Assembly: GCF_921293095.1 (NCBI RefSeq)
Contig: NC_060259.1
Span: 620,001 to 684,000, forward strand
From: Ischnura elegans
Lineage: Eukaryota; Arthropoda; Insecta; Odonata; Coenagrionidae
Direction of reading: 5' to 3'
Length of the DNA stretch: 64,000 nucleotides
Shown: in pieces, positions 34,060 to 45,621 of the stretch
Numbering within the stretch: the stretch's first letter is position 1
Layout of the letters: every line of letters starts with the position of its first letter
Made by a program: the position numbers and the translations under genes
Notes under the pieces: model-generated
Told to the model about the DNA's origin: nothing
The model's database searches: none
Seen by the model: only the letters and a program-made list of their open reading frames with translations

Positions 34060-34977
34060 TGAGGTGATTTAAATAGCACTATGAAATCCCATCCATATCA
34101 CAAATCTTTAAAATATTGTGCTTTTTTATTTCACAGGCTTGAAGATTTTTTTAATTTAAAAAAGTAGAAGATTTTAATTGTAAAAAGGCTGAAGTGAGTC
34201 ATCAAAATATTTATTTTTTCAGTGTTCATATAATTTTCCTTTAATTTCTGTTTGTATTTTTCATGTACACGAAAGAATGTCTCTATTAAAGATAGTAAGT
34301 TTTTATTTTTAATAACTCTTTGATATCACTGCACCTATTATTTTTTAAGATAATTTCGTTGACAATTTCCATATGAAAGATACAGTACATAGTAAATGCC
34401 TTTGAAAAGATATACTACGTGATCCTCCCTTTTATGAAACTACATACAACTTCATTTTATTAATAATGAGAAGAGGAAATGATATTACTGCTTTTAATCA
34501 ACTAAAAATATAAAATCACGAAAAAATAACTGCAGTTCGTTTTATAAAAATGAATCTAGGAACAAGCATCCACCATGGTAGGCAAGCAAGGCTGTAACTT
34601 TTGGAATGTTCTAAGTGAAATATGAGTTTATAATTCTTATTTGAATAGCTCTTGCTTGCACGAGGTTATCCCCTGGTAAAGGGCCTTGTAGCATATCATT
34701 ATTATGTGCCTCTTCCGCGTTTATTTCCGGGTCTGGTAATCTATGGGAAACAATTTGGCAGTGGGCCATGAATTAAAATAATACCAAGCTTTACAGCAAA
34801 GCTAATCTTTTATACTGAATTACATTGAATGAAGAGTAGAGGTTATTTAAATAACTCCAAAACAATAAGGTAATACTATAACTGCATCAACTGTGACATT
34901 AAACCCTAATGGCAGTACATATCTTTAGCATAAATTAATCATTTTCATCACTGCACTTAATTCTTGTACTTCAGTTA
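34060..34977. other. Inter-gene spacer of Harbinger 1
   Basis: AT-rich 3' regions of the two convergent genes. No further exon is seen. Confidence 0.5.
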
Positions 34978-36399
34978 TCAGTAATAAAAACCTACTTGCC
35001 TATAATGCAACAAAATATTGTGCAGAACTGCACATACAGTGATAATTAAGGTTGCTTGCTGAGGTTGGTAATGGAGAACTCTATCTCTTAAGAGACATCT
35101 CCAACGTGCTTTAATGACTCCAAACAAGCGCTCAACGACATTCCTTGCCCGGCAATGGGCTTGGGTGTATTCGTAGTCAGGTGTACCAGGAAGTGCATTT
35201 GCCAATGGGGTTAGAAGCCATGGCTCCAGAGCATAACCTGCATCACCTTCATAGAAGAAGAATATATAAGAAATGGAGATTATTGCTAAAGCTATATGAT
35301 ATTCACCCATGAAATTACCAAGAAGGAAGAACCGCCCAAGCCTATTTTCCTCAGCTAGTCTGAGCTGGATTCTTGCACGAGACCAACGCCAAATGAATTG
35401 GTCGTGCACTATTTCCGGATACACACACACATCCATTCCTTTAAAAGAGTCATCGCAAATCTAAAAGGAAGAATTGGTACCAAGGTGAAAAAATGTATGA
35501 GTAACTGTAGCATTAAGAGATAATAGGCTCCTAAGCATCGTCGGTATGCTAGTACAAGCAGTCTTGTGAAGTTTTTGTAAAAATTTGATATCTCACCATT
35601 TGGACATTCAATGAATAAATCCCCTTATGGTTTTTGTACCCTTCCTCTCCTTCCAATGGCGTTACTATTGCAACATGGGTGCAATCTATTGCCCCAAAAA
35701 CCCCAGGAAATCCAGCCAACGCACGAAATCTAAAATGAAATTGAAACTTTAACTTCATTTAGCAATTTAAATGTCAAAGTATTCAATGTAGGTCCCATAT
35801 AAAATTGTAACCTCAATTGGATATCGTTCTTTTCGTGATCATTTGCCGGCATTTTCACCCAAACATTAAATAGACGATTGCAAATGGCCCTAGTGACCTT
35901 CTTCACACATCGGCTAACTGTTGGTTGACTAACAGCCAAAAAGAAGTCCTGCCCTACACCTCTTTGATATCCTCCCTCGGCCAAGAACCGTAACGCGACG
36001 AGAACCTTGAAATATTAAAAATTACAGTGCGGATATTTGAAGTTGCAGCTTTGTGAAACAAAAAATAAGAAATTCATAAGCAACTGTTGCAGAAAAAGCA
36101 AAAAAAGTACGTTCGCTTCTCGAGAACTTTCATTTAAAAAGTATTTCTAAACGCCTCACCTGTAGAGTTACGTTTAGTCCATCCGCTCTCTTTGTTTTCA
36201 ATTCACCTGATAAGGAGTTACTTAAATATGTTGCGACGTCTTTTGACGCCCGAAAATATTTGATAAAAATGTCATTACCATAATCAAACGGATTGCTTGC
36301 ATCTCTTAACCTCCTCCTTTCCATATTAAAACGACGTCTTTCGTCAATATGCCTCGCCAATGCGCGCTGAATACGCCTATGTTCACGCGCAAGATTCAT
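34978..36399 (-). CDS. Harbinger (HARBI1-like) DDE transposase, intact, five exons
   Basis: Five exons with consensus splice sites on the minus strand: 36160-36399, 35812-36005, 35597-35729, 35319-35460 and 34978-35246. They join into one open frame of 978 nt (325 residues). The start MNLAREHRRIQRAL fits the arginine-rich N terminus of the family. The helix-turn-helix-like part (YQRGVGQDFFLAVSQPTVSR) is in exon 2. Catalytic residues are D160 in GAIDCTHV, D238 in GDAGY and E275 in RNVVERLFG. The last intron (35247-35318, 72 bp) is a multiple of three without stops, so an unspliced reading hides it and inserts ~24 false residues before GDAGY. The enzyme would cut and paste this element and related MITEs. 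I see no lesion. Confidence 0.85.
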
Positions 36400-36683
36400 G
36401 ATTTATAATCGGCGCTTCTATAACAATAAACTCTTCGGAAATCCCTTTTTTAACTCCCAAGGCTAGCGATGTTACGTGCTCAATCTTCATATGGCCTGCG
36501 ATATGACCGCCTCCGAGGCAGGCCATAACATAAGGCGGTAGCTAAGGCCTCGAAGCCTTAGTTACCGCCCGACTTATGGCCCGTCAAAGCCATACGTATG
36601 TCCCGAGGCCGTAGTTATGGTCGATTTCGACTTATGGCCCGGCCATACGATTAGCGGAATAACCCTGCAGGAATAGATGACAT

Positions 36684-37710
36684 TACATCTACATCTACAA
36701 ATTACCCTGCGAGCCACCTCTAGGGTGTTTGGCAGGGGGTGATCAATCACCAGCATGCAGCATGCATTTGGACTCCCACATGCACACCACACCGTCCAAG
36801 AAACGTCCCGTATAATAACAAACTATACTACTATATGCTGCTAGAAATATAATATAGAATAGAAATTCAGAAACATGCAGTAAGTTTTACATAGGTTAGT
36901 AGGCTACACTACAAGTCATGCAATCTATTTACGCGTTCTATTGCTGCCGTTATAATCTCTTATAGATCGTGGAAAAAATGACATTCGGAATCTGTCTGTT
37001 CTGCAATCTATCTCTCTTATTTTATTTATATGATCTGATCTTCCGTAGTACGTTGGCGTCCGCAAGATATGGTTAACTTCGTCAGAATAGACACTGCTCT
37101 TGAATTTTTCTAAAAGGTTTAGTCTATTTTTCAATCTACGGTCCGACAGAGATTCCCATCCGAGTTTATCTAAGAGGTCAGTTACACTAACAAGACTATC
37201 GTAACGACCTTTCACATACCTGGCAGCTCTTCTTTGCACGCGTTCTAACTCTGTTATTAAGCCTTTTTCATGAGGGTCCCAAACACTGGCAGCGTATTCC
37301 AAATGTGGTCTAACGAGGGAAAAGTAGCTAATTTCTCTCACTTTGTCGTCGCACTTTCCTAATATTCTTTTAACGAAACCCATTTTACGATTAGCTTGAC
37401 CGGTTATTTCTCGAATATGTTTATTCCACGATAGATCATTATTGAGTCTAACCCCTAGATATTTCACAGATTCAACTGCCTTTAACTGCGTGCCCCGAAT
37501 GACATAGTTACGCTGTAGGGAGTTATTCTTCTTCCAGAAATTCATTACGACGCATTTTTCCAAATTTAATTCTAACTGCCAAGCATCGCACCAAGCTTGG
37601 ATAGCAGCAAGGTCATTCGTTAGTTCATCTATATCTTTGCTGGAACGGATTTCTCTGTAAACTACAGCGTCGTCTGCAAATAATCGTATCTTACTCTGCA
37701 CTACTTCGCA
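36684..37710 (-). mobile_element. Jockey/CR1-type LINE, copy C, 5'-truncated
   Basis: A third copy of the LINE of copies A and B, cut off within the reverse transcriptase at about 37710. The 3' tail (ACATCTACATCTAC at 36684-36697) starts only 14 bases after the Harbinger 1 target duplication. The 3' UTR matches that of copy B closely. The 5' junction runs directly into an older LINE relic. Confidence 0.88.
36925..37701 (-). pseudogene. LINE reverse transcriptase C-terminal half
   Basis: A 258-codon open frame starting at an internal methionine just before FADDAVVYREI. It keeps the intact catalytic FADD box, the thumb region and the whole C terminus (ending NRTRK). The fingers and much of the palm, including LDFKKAF and GVPQGS, are missing through 5' truncation. 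Close agreement with copy B shows it is young. Confidence 0.85.
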
Positions 37711-38640
37711 GCAGCATTACAGCATTATAGCAGAGCTAAACAAAATTGCAGGAGAAAAGGTCTTAACTCAACTGCATAAAACTATCTGCGATACGAACTC
37801 AACAGGAGATTCACCTGGTGACTTCGAGAAGAACGTCATTCCTACTCCCAAAAAAGAGAGTGCAGAGGAGTGTAAATATGTTAGACCACACGCCTGAGGT
37901 CACATACGTCAAAGATGCTGACGACAGTCATCTACAAGGGAATACAACGGAGACAAGAAGAACTCCTGGATGAGGACAAATTCCGATTTAGGAAAAACAA
38001 AGGCAAAAGGAAGCAATTTTGGCTCTTCAGCTGCTCGTCCGAATCCGAATTTCATATCATTTGCAGACTTAGAGACATTTGCCCTTTGATGACGTGGATT
38101 GGGAGTCGAGGCTCAAAATTCAGAAGGAAGTTGGAGTGCTCAACAACTATCGCAGAATAGAGCACAGATTGCACAAAAAACAAATAGCAGTGATAAGTTC
38201 TGGATCTATCGGTGGAAAGAGAAAAGAATAGGAAAAGAAAAGGAGGCATGGGCTTAACTGTTCCCTGTAATTTCTGATGCATACTTAGAGAAAGCCATCA
38301 GTGAAATAAAACGGAGGGCTTTTAAGTGTGTTAATATACAATGAGAAGGAACTATTATGCTGCCGTTTGCTGACAATATAGAAGTCATAGCCGAGAAAGA
38401 CAAGGTTATGAAGAAGACTTTGAGAAATTTGGAATGGACAATGGCCAAATGTCAGCTGAAAGTCATAAAAAGATACTAACATATTTGTATGAAGCAAAAG
38501 AGAGGAGGCTAAGACCAAGATTAACCTAGGAAAGAAAAGCATGAAGCGGTGAAAGAATTTTGCTACCCAGAAAGCCGAATTACAACGATGGGTGAAGTAA
38601 GGAAGAAATAAGCAGAAAATAGTGGAGGAAAAGGAGGCTT
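37711..38640 (+). pseudogene. Old, heavily decayed LINE reverse transcriptase (different family)
   Basis: Read across several frames, the plus strand shows scattered reverse-transcriptase landmarks: NVIPTPKKESAEECKYVRP (like the KGD..NYRPIS region) near 37831-37887, a DAYLEKAISE region near 38280, and PFADNIEVIAE at 38363-38395, where the catalytic FADD is FADN. Stops and frameshifts are frequent. The order of motifs is right for a LINE RT, but the clade cannot be told. It is much older than copies A to C. Confidence 0.55.
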
Positions 38641-39378
38641 ACTGCAAAAACAATAATCTTTTCACACTAGGAATAGAAGCATAGGAGAGAATAAAAAAAT
38701 CATAATATGCTAATTTAAAGTATCCCGGGACTAGCCGCGGTGATAACTTTTACGGGAGTCACCCGCAATGCACAATCGTGCGAAAGTTGGTAGGTTGAAA
38801 AACGATAAAAAAAAAGTGATAAAGCCACTCACAGTTTACCTATAATCTGCAAATGCAGACAGACTAGATGGAAATGTAACTAATCAGAAGTAACCATTCT
38901 TGCTCACTAAATCCATCTCATACGCACATAAAAAGGAGTATCAAACCAGTTAACGGTCACATTAAATATCTAACGCAGCTAATACGCAATGAAACCTGGC
39001 CCTTCACCGAAATGCCATGAGAGCAGAAATTATTTAGACACGAATTCCAGTGTTGATTAAAATACTAGAGGATTTAAAACCGAGAAAATTTTTCCCGATT
39101 ACAGGTGTTCTTGAAGACACTGGGCTATTTTTAACAGGGGCGTATTCCCTTCATGGTATAATATGTTGGACATGAAGACGAAAGCCGTAAGAATAATTGG
39201 TTTTTCAAAACGATTGTTACTCTTACAACGACTACTTTGTGAATATAAATAAATCGTATTTGCGATTGATGCTCGGCTTGCGAGAATTGAAAATGAATGG
39301 ATAGTGGATGCACAAACCGTATCACCAAAAGAATAGGTAAGGTATTCACCTCTTATCTCCAAGACAGCTTGCCGCGAA
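38641..39378. other. Unassigned sequence
   Basis: No gene recognised. A patch at 38722-38790 (CCGGGACTAGCCGCGGTGAT) is GC-richer and may be an old transposon end, without a partner that I can find. Confidence 0.35.
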
Positions 39379-39847
39379 GTGAAGTCTAGGGATGGGCGGT
39401 TATGAGAAAAAAACCGGTGTTAGGTTAACCGGTTATTTTGAGTGATAAGAATACCTGAGTATAATAACCGGACGAAAAAAACCGGTTATATTCAGGTTAT
39501 ATAACCTAAAGCATTGCGTGTTGCATATCTTCTATTCTTAAAAAAACCTACCGCATTTTTGAACTTCGTCTTCCTTCTTCTTGGTGTAGTTTATCGTAGA
39601 GTCTTACTTGTTTTTTATTAGATAAGCAAATTAAAACCCGGTTGTTTTTCGATGCCATTTACCTGAGAATTAAATTATTTTTGCCATAACCGAAAAATAG
39701 CCCGAGAAAAATAATCCTCTTTTGATTCCCGCACTCACTCGCGAACCGTTGGAACTACCAGCACTTTTGCCGCTGCCACTGGATGAGGTTTTCCTGCGCC
39801 TCTACCGGCCACAGAGAACATTAAAACCGGTATTTTTTGATGCAATA

Positions 39848-40056
39848 GAAAAACCTAGTGGCCGGTTAAAACCTAGGCCACGAGTACTCGTTGGCATAAC
39901 CGATGGCAGGCGGAAGAGAAAAAACCGGATGAGGGAGTACTCGTTGGGGAAACCTATCGCTGTGGGAAGGTTTTTATCAATGGAAAAACCTAGTGGCCGG
40001 TTAAAACCTAGGCCACGAGTACTCGTTGGCATAACCGATGGCAGGCGGTTATGGCA
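39848..40056 (+). repeat. 135-bp tandem repeat, left arm (one full, one partial unit)
   Basis: Units begin GAAAAACCTAGTGGCCGG at 39848 and 39983. The second stops after about 70 bases and passes into TTATGGCAGG. The unit contains CGAGTACTCG and AACCGG motifs. Because 135 is a multiple of three, open frames with a 45-residue repeat arise on both strands; I regard them as by-products. Confidence 0.85.
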
Positions 40057-40284
40057 GGTTACAGGTATAGGTTTTTTCAATGCATATCAACTAGTAAAAA
40101 CTGTAACGAGTACTTGGTTATTCTCCGGTTATAGCAAAATAATCTGAGGAAAATAACCAAGGCGTTGGAGTAGCTATTGCGGAAGTTAAATGGATATGAA
40201 GTACATGTAATATTATATTAGTTTGCGAAAGCATGCCTGCCATGTGACCAAATTCAATAATACAAATATGAATATTGAAAATTC

Positions 40285-41320
40285 GGGGGGGAGCCGGTAC
40301 CCCCTTAGCTGTTTATACAATCAGGATCGAAAGGGTCGTAGTTCCCCATAAAATTTCGGGGGGGGGTAGTTATGGACCCCCTAGCTTTTAATAAACTTAG
40401 TTATATTCAAGCACAGTCATGGTTAGGGGGTTCTGTCCCCCCCGGGAAGACCATAGTCTCGTTAGAAAATCTGGGGGGTCAGACCCCCTTAGATCTCTGT
40501 TATAAATTTAGTTATGTTAAAGAATGTCTGCGACATCGGAGTGGCTAGGGAGTCTCAGGGGCCCCGGCCGTCTATAAAAATTCTGGGGGGGTATGATGAC
40601 CCCCCTAGTTTTTTGTGTAGACTTTGTTACTTTCAAGCACGGCTGTATCTTGGGGGGTTATGGCCCCCCTAACTTTTTCGTTTTTGACTCAGTTACATTC
40701 AAGCGCTGTCATATTTAGGAGGTCCGGCCCCCCCTGGAAGACCGTAATCCCGCTATAGAATATGGGTGGCGGGACCCCCCCCAGAATTTTTATAGGGGGC
40801 CGGGTCCCCTGAGACTCCCTAGCTACCCCGATGTCGCAGACATGCTTTATGTATAGCATAGATATATAGCATAACTAAATTTATAACAGAGAGCTAAGGG
40901 GGTCCCGCCCCCCAGATTTTCTAGCGGTACTACGGTACTCCAGGGGGGGCCGGGCCTCCTAAATATGACAGTGCTGAATGTAGCTGAGTCTAAAAGAAAA
41001 AAGTTAGGGGGGCCATAACCCCCCCCCCCAAATTTTAAGGGGGACTACGACCCCTTCTGTGGGGCCAGGACGCCCCCAGATACAGCCGTGCTTGAAAGAA
41101 ACAAAATCTACATAAAAAATTAGGGGGGTCATCATACCCCCCAGAATTTTTATAGGCGGCCGGGGGGGACAGAACCCCCTAACCATGACTGTGCTTGAAT
41201 ATAACTAAGTTTATTAAAAGCTAGGGGGTCCATAACAATTCCCCCACCCCCGGAAATTTTATGGGGAACTACGACCCTTTCGATCCTGATTGTATAAACA
41301 GCTAAGGGGGTACCGGCTCC
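40285..41320. repeat. G-run/C-run palindromic modules
   Basis: About fifteen modules of the form G(5-9), a few bases, C(5-8) are spaced roughly 40-110 bases apart. Linkers recur, such as TTCAAGCAC(A/G)G, CTCTGTTATAAATTTAGTTATG and GTCTGCGACATCGG. The left part repeats in inverse order and orientation in the right part, with rearranged or missing modules. The runs could form hairpins or G-quadruplexes; that is inference. Confidence 0.85.
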
Positions 41321-41549
41321 CCCCCGAATTTTCAATATTCATATTTGTATTATTGAATTTGGTCACATGGCAGGCATGCTTTCGCAAACTAATATAATAT
41401 TACATGTACTTCATATCCATTTAACTTCCGCAATAGCTACTCCAACGCCTTGGTTATTTTCCTCAGATTATTTTGCTATAACCGGAGAATAACCAAGTAC
41501 TCGTTACAGTTTTTACTAGTTGATATGCATTGAAAAAACCTATACCTGT

Positions 41550-41905
41550 AACCTGCCATAACCGCCTGCCATCGGTTATGCCAACGAGTACTCGTGGCCT
41601 AGGTTTTAACCGGCCACTAGGTTTTTCCATTGATAAAAACCTTCCCACAGCGATAGGTTTCCCCAACGAGTACTCCCTCATCCGGTTTTTTCTCTTCCGC
41701 CTGCCATCGGTTATGCCAACGAGTACTCGTGGCCTAGGTTTTAACCGGCCACTAGGTTTTTCCATTGATAAAAACCTTCCCACAGCGATAGGTTTCCCCA
41801 ACGAGTACTCCCTCATCCGGTTTTTTCTCTCCCGCCTGCCATCGGTTATGCCAACTAGTACTCGTGGCCTAGGTTTTAACCGGCCACTAGGTTTTTCTAT
41901 TGCAT
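41550..41905 (-). repeat. 135-bp tandem repeat, right arm (two full, one partial unit)
   Basis: The reverse-complement unit starts are marked by CTAGGTTTTT at 41617, 41752 and 41887, exactly 135 bases apart. This arm has one more unit than the left arm, so copy number changed after or during arm formation. Confidence 0.85.
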
Positions 41906-42193
41906 CAAAAAATACCGGTTTTAATGTTCTCTGTGGCCGGTAGAGGCGCAGGAAAACCTCATCCAGTGGCAGCGGCAAAAGTGCTGGTCGTGCTGGTAGT
42001 TCCAACGGTTCGCGAGAGAGTGCGGGAATCAGGAGTCAAATTATTTTTCTTAAATTATTTTTCGGTTATGCCAAAAAAAACCGAGTACTCAGGTTAACCG
42101 GCGTCGAAAAATAACCGGTTTTTACTCGGTTAACCTTCTGAAAAAACCGGTTATAAATAAAACCGGTTATTTTTGCCCATCCCTAGTGAAGTC

Positions 42194-45100
42194 CAGAGAG
42201 AGGCACTTCTGAAACTCAGCCAATGACGAATAGCTGAGACGTCACGAAAATTCAAAACCCGTTTTCTTTGAAACCAATGATAAACTTTAAAACCACTGAA
42301 GATCGTATATGTTAGATTATTTGAAATTTCATCCAATAAAATAGATTAATAAACAGCGGTAGCCTGTAAATTTGTAAAAAAATATATCCCACGAAAAATA
42401 TTTTTTTACGAGGGAAAAAAGATTTGTTGAAAAGGTGGCGCTGAATATATGGTCCGATATTTCGTTAACAGCCAACGGTCACGATATACGTGTAACAATA
42501 TTCCATAATATTCCAAACAAATCCGAAGGTCAGCAGAAGACGTCATCGCATTTTTACATGGAAAAAAACAGTCAATGGATCTTCTTAGAGTCTCCTTTCA
42601 ACGTCTATTCCAATCAAGAACTTCTCCGAAACATACTCTCATTTCCTCACCGATCGTCGTTTCGGTGAAATCATATTTGTGCAAAATAAAAATATTTGTG
42701 TGGACCACATCAGCGGTTTATTCGTTCATTGAAGTCACCGACTCATTCCGTGGGAACGAGGATAGGGAGCGACAAATACAATCAATGAGCATAGATACAA
42801 AGAAAAGAAGAAGCAGCGCAAATGGCTAAGGTAAGTGTGAGCACTCACGAGCATTCCTTTTCGTTGCCATTGGAAAGTGACGCTTGGTCCAGCGGATTAT
42901 TCAGCTTCCCGGCGGAGCGATCTGCGTAATTGCTGGAAGATATATTCCTATCCCTCATTCGCACATTCATTAATGCAGACAGTTTCAGGAAATCCAGTGT
43001 GACTAATGTATATCATGCAGTCCGATGCAAATATTTCCCTCCAGACTGAAACTGAAGTTTTATTCGTCCGATGACAAATGACATGAACTCGTAAAGAAAT
43101 GGGAAATGTATCCCGAAATTGATTACGTTGAAAGTTCGTGTTTGATAAATTCCATGTACGGTTGTAAATCCTTGAAACGGACGGCTATTCCTCACTCGTG
43201 CACATATGAACGGAAAGTTGAGTGCGGAGAAGCTGTCAACAAATACATTTACTTTCCGGGCAATATCACGGTTAATTTTTCACGTAATCTTCATTCTGTA
43301 GACCTTAATGATGCTGTAATGTTTAACCATAGGAGATAATTTGGAGGAAAAGTGAATGCACTACTAAGTGGAAATGCGAACGGCATACATTAAACATAGC
43401 TAACGTTCATTTCCTTCTACATTTTCTTGTGACACACACTGTCTTGCGAGGGCCCACCTGGGCGAAAGTAATAGGGGGTGGGGGGTTGCTAAGTAGACCA
43501 CCATCGTGGGAACCTGTGTGTGGCGCAGTTTCCCACGGTCGGACCTGGGTGGTGGGGGAAGGTTCCCCCACCACGAGCCACAACGCAGCGAGTGGCGAAG
43601 GGGACGCTGGGAAGAAAAAAAAGAGTTCCAACGGACGAATTTTTCAAAAGACGCACTGGCCTCCTTCGTTTGTTTTCCATTTCCTACAATAAATAGGCAA
43701 ATTACATTTTCATCAATTTTGCTGCCACAAAATATCTGATACATGCATTGCTAACAAAAAAAAGTGATAAAATTTCAATAATTACTTGTGATAAAAAAAA
43801 CACCCGGAGTAATATTTTACTCCTAAAAAAATTAAGGAAATTGCGTTCGGGCACTGCTAATTTCGCCATGACGTCAATGCGCTCATCGCCTGGAAACTTT
43901 GCCAATATCGCAGGGATGGATAGTAGAGTGAGTTGTAAATGCCGAAAGAGGGTGGCGCTGAGCAGAACGGGGTTAGATGACCTAAATTTTGAAATATTCC
44001 TGCGTCGCATCTGCTCGCTAGCCAACTTTAGCCCCTATCACTCGAAACACACTGCCTATGTACTGTATGTAACGTTGACTTTAGGCGAACCCAATGGGAA
44101 GACAGAGGTTTGTCACTTCTAACGCTCTAGACCGAACCGATATCCTCGGAGTGAGAAGTCACAGAGAAAGGAGGCTTGGCAAGAGAGAGCACAGGAGATG
44201 CCTAGAGAGATACTAGAGGGTAGTTTCCTTTGTCAAAGAAATCGAAATGCATTGATTGCGATTGCGTTTAAAAAAGGCCAAATTGGTGATAACGCGATGC
44301 CACTCCACGTGACGTCACAGGGACCTATTTTTTTACGAGAAGATAGGAGTTTTACACCGACTGAGATTACAAATGCATGCATGAGGCACAGAGCTCAGGG
44401 AAACATCTCTTAATAATCACCCATTAAAATTACCTAAGCTCGGAAAGTTTCCTTCGTTTGATAGGGTAATGATAATCTTTATTTAAGCCAAGCGCTACCT
44501 GCTAGCAGGGTACTCTGCTACCTGCTAGCAGCCTGCATCGCCGCGGCGCACACATACTTTCCCCAAGGTCACTCACAATGCGGCAGCGGGAACCAGACTG
44601 ACGTCACACGAGCTTTTCCCAGCATTCACACTTAGCCATTGCGTTTTCTCTCGCTTAAAAATTATCACTTTCCATTTTATCGCGAAAAATAGATATCGTC
44701 TTTTGAAAATCTAAAAGCGTGAAATGCGGACTCCAGGAGTAATAATCTTTCAATTTAGACAATGAGAAAATAATAGGAAACCACCTTATAACAGCTGGTC
44801 GGCAAAATATATTCATATAGCACTGATGAATTAGCAAAGTGGGTAACTTTTTTGGACGAATAGAGAAAACGTGTACTAATTTAAAAAATGTATCAAGCCA
44901 CAAAATATGCGGAAGTGACACTCGATTTTAGTGCTTTCGTGAGAGCTGACCTACGCGCGAAAATTCAGGGCGCAACCTAAAATCATTATTCTTTCGCTCG
45001 CTTCTAACCTTGAAACCTTATCCTCAGCCCAAAACCTTAGAGATGGGTAGTTGGGTAATTAATATATATATATATATATGTATAATACATCAACAGATCC

Positions 45101-45621
45101 ATTGAGGTAAGTACTTACTGATTTTTGTAATATTTTGATGCAGAATTCCGCATTATAATTGCTCGTGCGTTAGCTTACGACCTTGAAGGATATAGTTTCG
45201 GTACTTCGGTATTCACCAGTTGGATCGAGTAAAGCGAATCTTTTTTAATGCGAGGCATGACATAACATAATGCAAACGACGTATTTATCAGACTACATTT
45301 AGATAACAAAAACCCGACGCCGCCAATCCTACGAGACTCTGAAACACCCCCCCCAGGAAGGGAAGCGTCAGTCGGAGGTGATATGGTAACAGGAGGATGT
45401 GGAGGGTGGGAGCAGCGGAGAGGTGATGTCCCGAAGGGGGCGTGGAGGGGATGAAGTTGGTCCTCTGGAGATGGGATGGCAATCACTGAGATAGTGGGGA
45501 GAATGCATATATTGGCACGGATGATTTAATTGGCGACAGCCATCCCATCCAAATCATATGCATATAGCTATTGGTTGGTTATTCACGTCAGTAGTGGAGA
45601 TGCAAAAGAACAGCAAACCAC
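42194..45621. other. Unassigned sequence with small repeats
   Basis: No convincing gene. Seen directly: a splice-donor-like AAG|GTAAGT at 42831, a palindrome GGAGTAATATTTTACTCC near 43806-43823, three TGACGTCA sites (43869, 44310, 44599), a 23-bp tandem duplication at 44494-44531, a (TA)n run at 45061-45079 and a G-rich strand at about 45345-45480. A 77-codon plus-strand frame at 43106-43339 (starts MYPEIDYVE, six cysteines) has no family that I recognise. The TGACGTCA sites hint at more decayed transposon ends. Confidence 0.35.
44494..44531. repeat. 23-bp tandem duplication of a CTGCTAGCAG palindrome
   Basis: GCTACCTGCTAGCAG occurs at 44494-44508 and again at 44517-44531, separated by GGTACTCT. 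Each copy contains the 10-base palindrome CTGCTAGCAG. Small and of unknown role. Confidence 0.8.

Larger units (their letters stand above)
31716..36667. mobile_element. PIF/Harbinger transposon 1, full length
   Basis: Ends read CGGGGCTATTCTGCTAATCG (left) and the reverse complement of CAGGGTTATTCCGCTAATCG (right). CAG flanks both sides (31713-31715, 36668-36670), consistent with a 3-bp target duplication. Subterminal regions are full of GGCCATA/TATGGCC palindromes such as CCATACGTATGG. Inside are two genes arranged tail to tail: a Myb-like gene on plus (32149-34059) and a DDE transposase on minus (34978-36399). That is the standard two-gene plan of Harbinger elements. The transposase is open, so the element could still supply enzyme, but the Myb-like gene has two lesions. 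Confidence 0.9.
39387..42185. mobile_element. hAT foldback transposon with G-run modules
   Basis: The ends are TAGGGATGGGC and GCCCATCCCTA, typical of hAT elements, and GTGAAGTC flanks both sides exactly (39379-39386, 42186-42193), the 8-bp target duplication of that superfamily. Nearly the whole 2.8 kb is an imperfect palindrome with its centre near 40.8 kb. The outer part is rich in AACCGG/CCGGTT. Next comes a 135-bp tandem repeat, two copies in the left arm and three in the right. The inner part has G-run/C-run modules. No transposase is encoded, so it depends on another element's enzyme. The intact target duplication suggests a recent insertion. Confidence 0.9.

Noticed and set aside
39722-42005. 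Proteins of 137-180 residues with a 45-residue repeat
   Set aside because: They come from the 135-bp repeat of a foldback element, occur on both strands, and end in unrelated sequence.
43400-43744. Overlapping frames of 63-114 codons on both strands
   Set aside because: Compositional effect of a G/C-run patch with a short palindrome; no family signature.
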